A DNA stretch of 64,000 nt, taken from Tenebrio molitor. Its lineage: Eukaryota > Arthropoda > Insecta > Coleoptera > Tenebrionidae. A program made the translations under genes and the position numbers. The DNA lies in contig NC_091048.1 in the NCBI RefSeq assembly GCF_963966145.1, positions 16,244,001 to 16,308,000 of the forward strand. Reading direction: 5' to 3'. The notes beneath the pieces were generated by a model that searched no databases, was not told the origin of the DNA, and saw only the letters and a program-made list of their open reading frames with translations. The number at the start of each line of letters is the position of its first letter. The stretch's first letter is position 1. Shown in pieces: positions 32,696 to 45,943 of this stretch.

Positions 32696-35389
32696 AATTT
32701 TGGTTATTTGTGTGACAAATCAAAACGTGCATTTCATGTGTCTACCATTTTTGCTTAATAACGTAAATTTTCCGTTCTTTATGGATGAAGAAAAGTTAAT
32801 TTTGGAAGTGAAAAAGTATGAGGAACTTTATAATACTGGTGGCAAACATTACAATAGGGAATGGGAGGTAAGAGGAAGTATTTATTTCGTTAATGGGATG
32901 TAACCAAAATTTTCTTTTTTTTTATTCATCTTCATCGGCTAATAAAGCCGCTACGATCTTAACATCGTCTGTAGAGGTCGACATTTTTTACATGAGTTAA
33001 AACAAGGCTATCATTAAATTAAAAACTTCACAACTCGATTCACCTGCACGAAGGTACGAACAAGTGGGCACATAGGGATTCGATTCGGTTCGGTCTAGTA
33101 TTTTCGGTTCGATTCGGTTCGGTTCAGGTTAAGTCACGTTAAGCCATGGGTCCCGGTCTATTGAGTTGGTCATCATGCCCCTCACAGATTTGTAAACCAG
33201 TCCTAGACTGTGCAACAACATAATAAAAATAATAATTGATTTTTTTTTTGTCGGAAACATTTTTTCCATATTTTTTTCATGTACAATTTATCATCCTCGA
33301 TAAGGACACCCTGTATATTTAAAAATGTGTTTAGCTGTAATCGATTTGCAGAAGAATACAGAGACATATTTTAAACTGTTCAAATTTCCACATAAATATG
33401 TGTTCAATTATTGAAAAGTTGATCTTTGTCGCTATCTTTGTCTAACCAACTTAATTTACGATGTTGTTGTCTCTTAAAAAATAAAGTCATAGCCAACTCG
33501 ATGAACTTTTCAATTGAACACCTGTTATAATACCTTAAATTTTTAACTAGTTTAAATGATCAAAATAGGCATCTGAAGGATCCAATCACTACTGATTCAT
33601 ATGTTAGTCGTATGTTCTGCGGACCTATAAAAATAAATCTCTTCGAATGAGAAATCGTGTGGAGAGTTATCTTTAATATACCGTTAAAATCCATAACGTG
33701 CTGAAAATGTCTAATAACTTATTGACAAATGAATGTCCATTTCAGACATCAGACATTTGAAAATTTGTAATTTCTCTATATCTGAAAAATCGAAAGTACT
33801 TTTGTGGTTCAGTTGCGTTGCCGACTCATATGAGTTATATCGACAATCTATAAATCAAGATTTATTTAATCCCTAAAACTGACGAATTGTTTTGATTCCG
33901 TTGGTCTCCCAAAAGTTTTTATTACAACAATCGTAAAAATGACATTTGGTAAAACTCACAACTTTAACTTCTTACCTACTCGTCGATGTAATACATCAAT
34001 ATCTGCAAAACTTTGCTATGTATTTGTTGGAACTTTAGCAAGAGCCCAGACGTGCTTTTCGATAAATCTTCATACAAGAACTACAACCGAGCGAAAAACT
34101 TGTTAAGTAAGTTTAAAAATCTACAAACGCTGTGAAGTGTGTGAAACTATGAACAATACGTACTTGTTTTTTTTTTTTTTGGAAAATCGCCAGCATACTG
34201 GATGCACTTTTATTTCTGGTGCGGGAACAAAAGTGAAAAAGAGATCTGTTTGCAACAAGCTGTTTTCATTATAAGCAATTCACCTTTATTTTTCCCTGTC
34301 TAGATTTACGGTAATTGCATTTACGTGGGCTCTGACATAGTTAATTTAAAAAAGGCATAAAAAATTCGCGAAGCTTATCGAGTCGTGATCAGCTTTTCTC
34401 GTCGTTTCTTTTAATGACAGTCGATTTTATTGGCGAACAAGCAGTAAAAAGCGACAGTTACAAGTTACTTCCTTCCGAAATTATGTTCCAGAAATTATTA
34501 TATTTCGAGTGCATCGATAAAATAAATAATTCCGAACACTCGAAGAGTCTTTTCGATCGATCAGTGGCTGTCCGACGTCCTCCGACTGTGCAATTTTCTG
34601 TACGTTACTACTATAAAATGTTTTATTATTATTGGCAACGTATAATTTATCGACGAACCAAGTGGTTCATATCTTGGCAGTGGGCATATAAAATTTTGGA
34701 TTAAGTTCCTTGCTTTGCTCGGATTTTACAACCAAATATAAACGTTTTTATTGGAACACTAATTTATAACAGACGTAAATTACAATTACTTCTACGGAAT
34801 AACTAACGATCGCGAATTACTCACGGTTAACGAATACGTCTGATTTTATTTTCGTCAAAATTACCGAGGTTAACTGCCAGAATTAATGCATGGAGTCCCG
34901 CGGAAAACCGCCACTTCGAGAGGGAAAATTTAAAACTGAGACACGTAAAATTGTTTATGTACCAATAAAAAAGTTAATTTCCACTTAATTCGTCATTACG
35001 GGTGCGTCACGCTTGCGTTGTTTGCACTTAACGCTTTTGGGGGCAAAATAAATTTTTGACACCGACAGTTGGTATTTTTACGACGATCACAGTATGAATG
35101 ACTAACTAACCAACGACATTTTTGTTTACCATGTTGCGAACTCAAAATAATTAACTTAATTCCTGATTCAATTTTATAATGGGTTGTCCGTGGAGACAAA
35201 TGGTTTTTTGTAGTTTATTTTACAGTTTGGCAATAGCATAGTTATGGAAATATAAAAAAGGAGATACTCAAGACGAAGTTTTCAGAAGGATAAAGTATAT
35301 ACTAACAATTCTGGAACTAGTATTTTCTACTGCATTTTTACCTGATCAGGTTCGTCATCTTACGTGAACAAACCTGTACGTATTTTTTT
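32696..35389. other. Anonymous sequence
   Basis: About 2.7 kb without a recognised gene. A GGTTCG-rich stretch lies at 33084-33130. A solo mariner-type end, GACACCCTGTATA, lies at about 33305. Frames at 32700 and 34414 show no motif. Confidence 0.4.
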
Positions 35390-35687
35390 TGTATATCGTA
35401 ATGAAAGTGGCACTTTTTTATACGCAAAATCGTAGTGAAAGTAGCACTTTTTTACACGAAAAATCGTAGTAGAAGTAGTACTTTTTTGCATCATTTTATT
35501 CCATCTCCTTGGAGATGATTGTCAAAGCATACCTATTTTTTGTTATAATTTTTCATAAATCCTTTTAGACCAAATTTCGATATGCAAAAAAGTCGTGTGT
35601 ACAACACGTTATGAAAGTCATACATTTTTTTCACTTATTTGCTTGATGAAAGTATGACTTTCATAACTAATTGTACAAATAACTATT
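35390..35687 (-). repeat. Hairpin/inverted-repeat unit H9 with tandem spacer
   Basis: The hairpin at about 35599-35676 pairs GTTATGAAAGTCATAC with GTATGACTTTCATAAC. The right edge AAATAACTATT follows (35677-35687), as in H8. TATGCAAAAAAGTCGTGT (about 35581) is inverted relative to AGTAGTACTTTTTTGCAT (about 35474). Three direct repeats with variants of GTGAAAGTAGCACTTTTTTA start at about 35400, 35433 and 35467. Confidence 0.6.
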
Positions 35688-37963
35688 CCCATCAATGGCG
35701 AAAGATTAAAACATTTAAGAAAACATTAAAAAGGTGTAATTTTATTGATACCTTGTTGTTTTCGTGTTCATTTGGTTAAATAATATTTGAAAAATTATTG
35801 TCTCTAAATAAATCTGGCGCCATTGCGTCGCTTGCAGGAAATGTAATTAAAAATCACATTGTTCAAAATGCCATATGGTGGCCAAGAAGATAATTAGAAG
35901 TCAGCAACGATAAATATCGGTAAATGACTCGAACATGGCCTGGAGACTGATTTATTAACATTTTATATCACTTGCTCCCAGCTGATTAAAATTTATTTCG
36001 AATTTGCTAAGATTGATGGAAAACTATGGCACAAATAAAATTTGCAACAAGTGCATTAGTTTATTGTGAATTGTCTATTTTGGGGATATAAGCGTTATGC
36101 CACGAAAAACCCAATTACAATATGGAAAACGTGCTGAAACGAAGACGTGAGAAAAACACTAATACACAACGCAATAAAAACGGACGTAAAGGAAACAAAA
36201 TCGAGAAATTCAAGTGTATACGTATAATGGTAAATATAATGGAATTAAATGGAAGAAGTACCTGATATGAAAATAAAAGATGTTATAAAATCAAGGCGAA
36301 TGGAGAATGGAATAAGAAAAGTAACAAATAAACACGAGGTCCTGTAATTAAAATCGTACGTGTTCACAAAAACAATAATTACAATAAATAAAATTACCTA
36401 CATGATAAAAAATGTAGCAAAAATGAAACGAGGAAATTTTAGGAACGCGTTTCTCGTCCTTCCGCTTTTTCATTTTTATTGCGATAAACTGCAAAGAATA
36501 ACAGGTTCGAGATTCTCGTTTTGGAACTCGTTTCTCGTCGAAGCTCATTTACGGAGCCTCTTGCCTTAAACATACAGGACATTTGATATATTACACCGGT
36601 GCAATAATCTCAGAATTCAAATCCAAATATTAGTGATATATGCTTCTGTCATCCAGGAACTGTAAATCCATTATTAATGTTAAGTAAATGAGATTCAAAT
36701 TGACAATAGAGCAAACAATTTATTGGAATAATACTCGGCTACGGTTTTAAAAATACAAATGAATTAATTAAAATGTTTTTCGTGTATAATTTTATGAATT
36801 TATGTATTTTGTTAATGTTTTATGAAAGCGACTTCATACATTTTAAACAGAACCAACAGAGATCATTAAATGTAAAAACCCGGCGCCTCCACCATCATTT
36901 TAATTGCGATTTTTGCTACATTAATTAAAGAGAGCTTTTCTTTTATTGATGTTTTGAGCAGTGCGCGGTTTTATGGTATATGACTTATTAGTACTATGTC
37001 AACACAATCTACGTAATTGCATGTTTCAAATAACACAATGCTTACGTCCGAGTAAAGCTACCTAATGAAATGAAAAATATACATGTTTTTCAATATCCTT
37101 AACTCAGACACTAATACACTTGATGTAACAAAGTTGAAGACTTTCACGACTTTAAAAATATTCCTCTTCATTGCATTTCAAATTACTCATTTCTCTCCAT
37201 CATGACTGATTTTTCTTCATAAAAATGAGTACAACAAGGGACTCTAACCAGTGGGGGCAGATCAGGTGAAGTGACGACGGTTTACTAAGAGACTATGCTA
37301 TGCTATGCAGGCCGTAGTTTTCTCTTCCTTTTACCAACAGAGGTAGTTTTTTTTAACTGGTAGGCTTTTACAATTCATCCAGAAAGGTTGGTTACCTTGG
37401 TTATCTCACTTTGACAATAATTTTATTGTAAATTTAAAGTAAAAATTATTATGTAAGAAAACTAGAAATGCTCTCGCTAGTTAGTTTTAAAACAAAAGCA
37501 GTTACCAGAACACTTGACTGCTTTTTCTAGCCACTCTTTACAAGCTAATTAACAAAAGCCGAGGCTATGGAAAACAAGAGTTCTGAAATCGTGCGGCGTG
37601 ACTCAATAAACCGCCACTTGTCAATTGAGACTTTCTTTCTTTATTTTGTTGATAATATTGTAATATCTACTAATATCTAATATTTAGGAATGAAAATATT
37701 AAATGATTTTTCAGCTACTTTTTCAAATTTGAAATTGCTCCATATAAAATTCAGAAATGTGTCCATTGCCTTCAATTACAATTACATCTTTATCGTACAC
37801 TTTAAATCTTTCCCGATCTGGCCTTTTCATTTTTGTTTTATTTGTTACATAGAAGGAAACATTCCTACTTGGAGGATCGTGTTTGCAAGAAACTGAATTT
37901 GTAGGCAGAAGCTTCAAATAATCCTAGATTAAATGCAGAATAATATAATAATAATATAATAAT
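35688..37963. other. Anonymous AT-rich sequence
   Basis: No gene or repeat pair recognised. Confidence 0.4.
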
Positions 37964-38199
37964 AAAATAATATATGAGTTGCTATGAAACATATTATTGT
38001 TTCGTCAAATTTGCCCAATAATTGAGCATAATACTGTTCTGTGATCGTTCTTCCCTTTTCCAAATTTCAAAAGTATTTCTACTTTCTACGTTACCTACAT
38101 CAAAAGTTTCCTGATGGCATTGTTTGTACGGATGATAATTATAGCTGTCAATATGACATTACACAATAATATATTTCATAGCAACTCATATATTATTTT
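37964..38199. mobile_element. MITE with 37-bp TIRs
   Basis: AAAATAATATATGAGTTGCT reads inward from both ends. The arms (37964-38000, 38163-38199) differ at one position in 37. The target duplication is unclear because the flanks are AT-simple. No coding remnant recognised. Confidence 0.8.
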
Positions 38200-38692
38200 A
38201 ATATGTGTAATGTGCCTATGGCCAGGTTTGGTGGTTGATACCCGGTATAAAAAATAAATTCTTAAATTTGTCGTCAACAGATGGAAAATAGTAAAAATTT
38301 TTTATCATTGATGATGATTTTATTAAATGTAATAAGTTTATTTTGTAAAATGTTTTATTTTTCATCTAATTATTGAAAATTGAAGAATCTATTTCATGCC
38401 GTGTGATTTCATAGCAGCTAGCATTCTGTATCTTATCTTAACTTATCTAGGCTTCCGCCTATACTTACAGTTTTTTCGAAACAGACCCTCAGTGAGAGTG
38501 TTTTCTTATTAGAAACTAACTGGGTCATTACTGAAGAAAAAAATTAATTATCTCAATATATCACATCACAAATGGCAGTATTATGTAGACTGCTAATTTT
38601 TGGCCTAGAAGAATTATTTTATTAGAAGACTTTTCGCCAGATCTAAATGATAATAAAAGTTTATTTTCTTTATCTACTTCGGTTGATAACTA
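38200..38692. other. Anonymous sequence
   Basis: Nothing recognised. Confidence 0.4.
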
Positions 38693-38880
38693 ACACAGCC
38701 ATCTCTACTTACAAGCCGTGAAGTTAAAATTGGCAACACCGCTTAGTCGCCTTCAAGTGGGTCCACGCCCCAGGCCGCTCAAAGCGCCTTATTTAGTTAA
38801 TTCGTTTTTTGGTAGGTAATTTTTTTTAATTTCATATAGTAATGTAATGAATAAAGGATGGATTAAAGGGAAATGTATAA

Positions 38881-39183
38881 AAATAGTAGTTTATTTAACG
38901 AGTTTGCGTGTAAATTGGACCTTTTTTGGCATGAGTGGACCAGTTTAAAACGCGAGTGAAACGCGTTTTAAAGGGCCACGAGTGCCAAAAAAGGCCACAT
39001 TTACACACGAGCGAGTTGAATACAACGTTTTTTTGTTCCACTAGCCTCTTAAAGGCCCAAAATTCGCTTAAAATCTGTAAAATTAGCTTGACGTTTCGTT
39101 TTGACAAGTTGTGACATTTATCAAAATCCGTTCACACAAGAGAAAATTCTCAAATTCTGACAGTGTCAAACAAAAAACATTAT
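38881..39183 (+). repeat. Hairpin/inverted-repeat unit H5
   Basis: Edge AAATAGTAGTTTA at 38881. The hairpin at 38892-39022 has stems CGAGTTTGCGTGTAAATTGG against CATTTACACACGAGCGAG, CCTTTTTTGGCATGAGTGG against CCACGAGTGCCAAAAAAGG, and tip ACGCGAGTGAAACGCGT. The inverted repeat AACGTTTTTTTGTTCCAC (39024) pairs with GTGTCAAACAAAAAACATT (39163). The spacer is about 120 bp. Confidence 0.75.
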
Positions 39184-39212
39184 TAAGATTTCAACGATTT
39201 TAATACTTAGTA

Positions 39213-39421
39213 CGGTCGGTGGACAAATAAAACTGGGACACTTAAAATTGAATCTACGTAAATCAGACCATTGAATAGTCAATATATTTGTCAGTGTCTG
39301 TATAATATGTCATACCAAAGTTAACCTATTTGTAATAAAGCCGTAATTAAACGATGCAAATTTGTAAATTTTGACTTATGTGATTGTCATTTTTGTCCCA
39401 GTTTTATTTGTCCATCGACTG
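39213..39421. mobile_element. MITE, CRGTCGRTGGACAAATAAAA ends
   Basis: CGGTCGGTGGACAAATAAAA at 39213 and, from 39421 inward, CAGTCGATGGACAAATAAAA match over 28 bp with two differences. TA lies on both sides (39211-39212, 39422-39423). 209 bp. Confidence 0.88.
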
Positions 39422-39831
39422 TACATATTCGCTAATTATTCAAAGTGGTAAGTTTTTTCTTTGTACTACGTTTTTCATGTTGACAAGCATTCTTTTTATT
39501 TTTACTATATTGCTCATAATTAATGCCGCAAGGACGTATATTTTTTCACATGGTGTTCCACATTCGCATACAACAATAAAATCAACATAAAGGTTATCTG
39601 ATTTTATACTTTTATAAAAAATAATTGCTAATGTGGTTAATGCTCGTACTTTTTGATGATTCTTTTTGCTCAAGAATTGTTAAATACTTCTTCAGCACCA
39701 ATTTATCTCACTGTTTTTGATTAAAACTCACAAAAACACTATCTAACAAACGTGGACTGATGAAGGAATAGACCCACACGCGACGTTGCCAGATTTCTAA
39801 CTTCACGGCTTGTAAGTGGAGATGGCTGTGT

Positions 39832-42800
39832 AACTATGCAACGTCGTTTTTTTGTTTATTTTTTTAGGTAAATACTTATTATTTTTAACTTTAATTTTAA
39901 CTTCTGCAACAAAGTTCATAAACTTAATCATAAATATAGTTCAGTAGGTGTCATTAACCGCTGTAGTAATTTTCGGTAGACGTACGACGATCTAGTTTGA
40001 AATTATTCATATCCTATATTATTACGCTTTCATAATATTTTTATTTTCAACAGCAATGTTATGGTGATCTAAAGTTACATTTTTAATAAAACGACAGAAT
40101 TTGCTTGCTTTTGATGTAAGAAGGAATTTTTCAATTTAATCTTATACCGATAAAATGAAATTTATTTTTCAGTATCAAATATTAAATACATACTTACTAC
40201 CTACCTAAAAAATGAAAAAATACGTTGGATATTTATCCACATTAACAAAGAACTTTTAGCTTATTTTGAAAAATAAAAAAATCTGACAATAATAAAATAA
40301 GGAACGAAGAGTAACCTAACATTAAAATTAGGATAATAGTGAAAAAAAGACATAGGATTAAATTTTCTTTAAAATTTCTGATTGTAAGTACAATTTCACA
40401 GTTTTAGTTTTTTAGTCGATCTAATTATAAAGTAATTTCATGGCATCTGCACCTTGTTATTGAGAAACTTCTAAACTACAGTCTTAAGTGAAATTTTGTG
40501 ACAGCCATGTCTTCCCCGACTCGAAAGGTCTTGGCTTGAAGATCTACTTTCTTTTTTAATACCTTTTTCTAACAAATCATAGTTGCTTCTTAAATATAAT
40601 TGGTAAAATGCCCAAAATCATAGCTGCTTTTCTTAAGCTTCTTCTAAGGATTGTTTTAGGCATTTGATTGCTTTGCATTCGGCGAACAAGGACAGCAAAC
40701 CTTGTGACATGAAAACGTCGCAAAATGTACAGGAACTTGGTTCGAACCAATCGTCTTCAACTTTTTTCATTTCTCTCAGTCCATTCAGTTGGTATTATTT
40801 ACACTTGAAGCTCTTGACGAGACTTATGATGTCATACTCGCTATTTTGACTCCAGCGGTCAACAATTGAAGGTTTCTTGAAGTGTTGTCACAATGGAAAA
40901 GCTACATACACTACAGAACTCCGACATTATCTTTTCGCTTCTAACGCAATCGATATGAAAATATTCAAATCTCAATTAATGAACAACGGCAAAAAGATCC
41001 TTATCACTTCACAATTCATGGATATAGGGACATGATCCTTAATACCGGCTTCGGCTAATGACCACCAAGCTCGCTCTTATAGACAAATTTACATTTATGA
41101 CACTGACCAGGCGAATTCTGGCTTACAGACTCTCATGAACTCATGAAAGATAGTTCTATCTTTCCCATATAATTTAGATGAGGTCAATACATAGTGCAAG
41201 CCCGAATAGTTTGGAGGCTCTCAAGGTTTTCGTTTGAAAGAACACCTAAGTAAATGGAAAACATAAATAATAATAAGGTGAAACCTTTACATTCCTGTTG
41301 TTTTTGGAGTTTTTTTATTAATTTACACAATCTTTCAGTCACGTAGTGATTACTAGTTGCTAGTTGTTAGTACATAATTACATGTATGTTCTAAGGACAT
41401 TTACCGTTAAAATATAACATTTGCAGTATTTTGCTGGTTTGACGTATAATCATTTGAGGACGCATCAATGTGTTTGCCTTATAATTTCGACTATGATCAT
41501 TTGTAACGTAAAACCTGTCAATTCTGAGTTATTTGATCCCCACGCACAAATTTAGACTCGGGTTACCCTAAAACTATTATGTTCAACCAACAATGAATAG
41601 GAGCTTTTTGTATTAGGTTTGTTGCAAACATTATTTTTATCGTCTAATTTTCCATGGAAAAGGTGATGAAGTTGTCCACAGAGGTGTAAGATCATCTTTT
41701 ACCGTCATTCGTATTCTCGTTTAAAATCCCTTCCAGAATACACGTTTCAAGTATGAAAATACACAAATCGGTCCTTCGATTTCGTCATTTTAGACATTTT
41801 CAGGCAAGTTTATAGAAGTTGCGATGTAATGCTATCTTTGTGTGTGCAGAAATAAAATAAACAAGGTTTAATAATGTAAGACTGGCAAAACAAATTGAAA
41901 TCGGGAAATTTCCTGTCTTATCTTGGCCGTTTTACAACGTATAATCTGATGTCGGTCCAACCTTCCATTGTTAATTTTCTTGGCATAACTATGCTGAAAC
42001 CCGATAGCCCGAGGCTTATAGCTAAACCGCTGTACATTTAATCGAAATTAAGTTCATTATTAAACTTGAAACCCTGCCCAAATGTTCCAATTATCCAAAG
42101 TGTAGAGAAAATATTGGCAGACGAGGCATACGTTCCAGTCTAACGACCTTTTAACTAACCCAAGACCTGTATTAACTGATAAACTCCACAAATCCAAAGC
42201 GGGCCGAACCCTCCGACCGCATCCTCCACGCAATGATCACATATGGAGATTTTCAAAGGGACCAAGGGCCGCTTAATTGGAGTATTTGTTTTTATTGGTC
42301 GTCGGATTCGGCATCGGAACAATATATAACTCGGTTAGTAAATGCCTGACCATACATTTTCCGAATTGAATTCTCTATAAAGTAATATATTTTGTGTACA
42401 TGGTACATTGCGCGCATTTAACCGAAGTCTGACGACGGCGCGCCATATTTCATCCGGTTTGCATTATGGCTTTCGGGATTGATTTTCATTCGTTTAATTC
42501 TGAGTTATAACGGCACTGCCGTACCGCTCGACAAAACAGACCAAACAAAAAAAAAAAGAAAAAGAAAAGCCCACATTGAAGGATTAGGGCTAGATTTGTG
42601 TCTATCTCACACTGTATATGTATATACACGCCTCATAATATTAAAACTTTCATGACATGATAAAGTGATAAAAAGCGCGTGAGTGTGCTGGTGTATTCAT
42701 TGCTAATGCAATATTGGATCTGATTTATAGTCCCGGGTGGCTGTGATATCGGCCGCATACTTAAGTGGCTCCATCTGACGCCGGTTTCGGTTACGCAACC

Positions 42801-43497
42801 ATGTGCGCCCTATCACGCGAAACAACAAACGATGTGGAGTTATTGATAATGCAATAATGCCACAATTACGAATTAATTTTGAGTCCAGGAAAGGTCCATT
42901 CAAATATTTATTTGATACAGGTCTGAAGATTCGAAGTGGCATGCTTCGAGCATAATACCGAAGGGGTATGCTCGGCGTTAAAGCCTGAAAACACAATTTC
43001 AATTACTTATCCAGTTTTAGAGGAATTATGGTGGCATTATTGTCTGATAAGTTTCTCTAAGTTGGTTCTAATATGACAAATAGTTGGCAAAGTTTCGCGA
43101 GTCCCGGCAAATTCATTATTAATAACAATTAACTGTGAAACTATTCGCTGTTGCTAGATTGCATTTTAATGAAACTCTGCACAGTTTTATTTAATTTGGC
43201 GAATTAAATTCATCTACCTCCCGTAAAATTTATTAACAATAATTAATTCATTTCAAACAATAAACAAAACGATAGAGCACATCTATTAACGAGCTATTTA
43301 TCAGGACAGTAACACCATTCACTATTGATTCCTGTAACAATAACAAACATCATTACAATTACTATGGAGGTAGGTACTGTTGTTATAAAAATTACTCTAG
43401 ATTGGATTTAGGTGGTGTGAATAACCCTAAGAACTGTCCTAACTGATAATATTTAAAGAAAGGGATCACTTAAATTCTAATCTTAGGAAAATTTTAG
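39832..43497. other. Anonymous sequence
   Basis: About 3.7 kb with no recognised gene, RNA or repeat pair. Confidence 0.4.
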
Positions 43498-43779
43498 GGT
43501 AATTGTTCACTTTAACTACTTCTGGAATTTTCGCGTTTTTTCTGGCTAGACAGCGTCAGGACGTCCTCCTACATCGTTTCCCACCAGTCAAACCTTGTGC
43601 AAATGAACATTTTCCTTACTTTTTAGTTATACTAAGACTTGGCGCGACCTTGAAACACAACAAGAGAGAAAAATTTGCACAACGTTTGAATGGTGGGACA
43701 CGATCTAGGAGGACGCCCTGAGGCTGTCTAGCCAGAAAAAACGCGAAAATTCCAGAAGTAGTTAAAGTGAACAATTACC
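43498..43779. mobile_element. Fold-back element with 8-bp duplication
   Basis: GGTAATTGTTCACTTTAACT reads inward from both ends, and the arms stay alignable for about 105 bp, leaving a loop of only about 70 bp. AATTTTAG flanks both ends exactly (43490-43497, 43780-43787). Long TIRs plus an 8-bp duplication fit hAT-, Merlin- or MULE-like insertion. No coding remnant. Confidence 0.88.
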
Positions 43780-43874
43780 AATTTTAGATGTGAGAAGATA
43801 TAATTAGAGAGAAGAAAAAGTAACCCACATTTCGGGAAAAACATTGAAAGTCAAGATATTCAAGTTTAATTATA

Positions 43875-44079
43875 CCGGGTTATTATAAATGATTGTCCCA
43901 TCGCAGTTGGCGTTGGTGACGTAGTTGAATGTGCCGCAAACCTCATAACATGAGTGAGACTAGTATCGGTGAAAATCTGTCTACTAGTTTGTCTAACGTT
44001 GCGAGGCTGACGGCCCATCCAAAATTTGTGTGGGTCTTCAACGCCAACTGTGATGGGACAATAATTTATAATAACCCCG
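43875..44079. mobile_element. MITE, CCGGGTTATTATAAAT ends
   Basis: CCGGGTTATTATAAATGATT at 43875 and, from 44079 inward, CGGGGTTATTATAAATTATT match on through GTCCCATC and AGTTGGCGTT. TA lies on both sides (43873-43874, 44080-44081). 205 bp. Confidence 0.88.
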
Positions 44080-44081
44080 TA

Positions 44082-44964
44082 GTAATGTCAACAACAAATT
44101 ACTTCCTAGGAGTTAGGGACATTCGTTACTAAGTTGCCATAAATTTGGTTAGGTTGGAGGCTATATGTGATTTCTGGTGACAAACAAAAGGCATCGTAAC
44201 CATGTCAAAATGGCTCTATTTCTCGGTAACTAATACACGTTTTTTTTGTTTCACAATCAGTTTTGGTTTCTGCGCAAAGAATCTTTCAATTGATGGTAAC
44301 CAACCTTAGGCATTCAATACTTTTGAAAATTCTAGTAGAGCTCGTGCCAACTCTCATGATCGATGACGCAGAAACCAAAATGCGTACCGAAGCGTCTGTA
44401 TTATTCGAACTAAAAACATCGGTACCATTTTGTCACGCTCTACAGATTTGTGAGCTAATTTATGTTGATATTTATTTGACGAGAAGCCGACAAGTCCTTA
44501 GAGAATGTCGGACATTCTAATCCAAATTCTTGAACAGTGTAAAATGCAAATTTGCCGCCACCCTGAAAATTTGAACTAAACGACCAACGTTTTTACGTTT
44601 CACTTATCAAAATTGGGCTCCGCCTTCGCGCAGCTTTTGTCAAGGTCATCGATCATGGCAGTTGGCACAAGCTCTAACATACAACATGAAAAACGTAATT
44701 TCCCTAAAAGTTCGAATCCTGTGGTGTGGAGTGGGAACACAGGGTGTAAAATAATAAAAAGACATCATCATTTCGACGTTATTCTTCATGTGAATTTAAA
44801 GAGCCACGCAGGAAACAAAATGGATGTAAAAAACTGTAAACAAAGGTAGTAATTTACACTTTTTATCAAATTTTTAACCAATTCTGATAGAAGAAAAATC
44901 TTTACATTTTGGAAGATTTGTTATTTACAACAAAGAAAAATAAGACAATTACTTATAATAATAA
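44082..44964. other. Anonymous sequence
   Basis: No gene recognised. ACAGGGTGTAAAATAAT at about 44738 could be a transposon terminus. Confidence 0.35.
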
Positions 44965-45943
44965 TTGTTCAAAATGCCGTCCCCCATTATCAATGCATGC
45001 ACGCACAAACGTTCTCCACCATGCCAAATGGTATTTCGCGAATTATTCTGGCCCTATCTTCTACACGAAGACGAATTTCTTCTTCTCTATATACAGGTTC
45101 TGCGTACACCAATTGTTTTATGTGGCCTGATACGAATACATCACAAAGATTTTAAATTCGGTGAACGAGAAAAACATGGTATTGATCCGTTTCTTCCGAT
45201 TAATTTATCTAAAAAAAATTCGTCTAATCATGTGGGGGTGCACCATCAAGTAAATACCACATATCGCGCCTTACTATCAGGTGTACGTCCTCTAAAAGAT
45301 ATTCTAATCTATTTCTTAAAAAGTCCAAATAATGTGCACTAGTTAATTTTGGGGGTAAGTCATCAACAATGCCAACCCAAACATGGATTGTTGAAAATTG
45401 ATCTTGAAATCGATGCTTTTGAATTGCGGGATTTCATCACTCGAAATATGCCTATTGGGCTGTTATGTACACATTCACGCGTAAACCTAGCTTCGTCAGT
45501 TGCTTTGAAGGTGTTGACAAATCCCCTATCTTCATTCTACTGCCGAAGGAACCATTGACAAAAATGTACTCGCCAGAGAAGATCTTCGGGTTTTAACGCT
45601 TGCACATGCTGCACGTGATATGGAATGGGTACGAACCTTGTTCGTGTAACATACGCCATACCATTGATTGTGATAAACCCTGCTGAATGGCAAGCTTCCT
45701 TGTACTTATCCCTGGAGTTGCTTGGACAGAATCCAACACATCTTCTTCAGCTTTCGGCTTTCGGTCAGTTTGTGTAGGACCCATATCCACTGGGTGCATG
45801 CGGAAGGAACCGTAATCACGAAGATGCTGCAGTAATGCCGGAAATAAACACGCGTCAGAAACTTGTCGAGTTGGAAATCCCTCCCGATAAAGAGCTTCTG
45901 CTCTGGAAGCGTTACAGCGAGCTTCACCGTAAACAAACATCAT
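44965..45943 (-). pseudogene. Mariner-like transposase relic (copy B)
   Basis: It spans nearly the whole protein, read down the minus strand from the ATG at 45943. HTH1 is MMFVYGEARCNASRAEALYR with a later LLQHLRDYGSFR. Linker and HTH2 follow as EEDVLDSVQATPGISTRKLA and GLSQSMVWRMLHEQGSYPFH. In shifted frames come LKPEDLLWRVHFCQWFLRQ, a stop, and TDEARFTRE with the first catalytic Asp. At about 45270 comes WYLLDGAPPHD with the second Asp, and finally GHIKQLVYAEPVYREEEIR and the C terminus at about 44965. It carries multiple frameshifts and stops. A terminus-like AATCACACTGTATA lies at about 46230. It is related to copy A at 17376. Confidence 0.85.

Larger units (their letters stand above)
38693..39831. 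mobile_element. TIR element with 5-bp duplication AACTA
   Basis: ACACAGCCATCTCTACTTAC at 38693 and, from 39831 inward, ACACAGCCATCTCCACTTAC start TIRs of about 50 bp that share AAGCCGTGAAGTTA and TTGGCAAC/GTTGCCA. AACTA flanks both ends (38688-38692, 39832-39836). The interior holds a hairpin unit and a TA MITE, and I see no transposase. The superfamily is not assigned. Confidence 0.75.

Noticed and set aside
34414..34704. 96-codon plus-strand frame
   Set aside because: Aromatic-rich AT translation without domain or splice context.
44700..44722. AGTTCGAATCCTGTGG, like a tRNA T-arm
   Set aside because: No acceptor, D or anticodon arm can be fitted around it.
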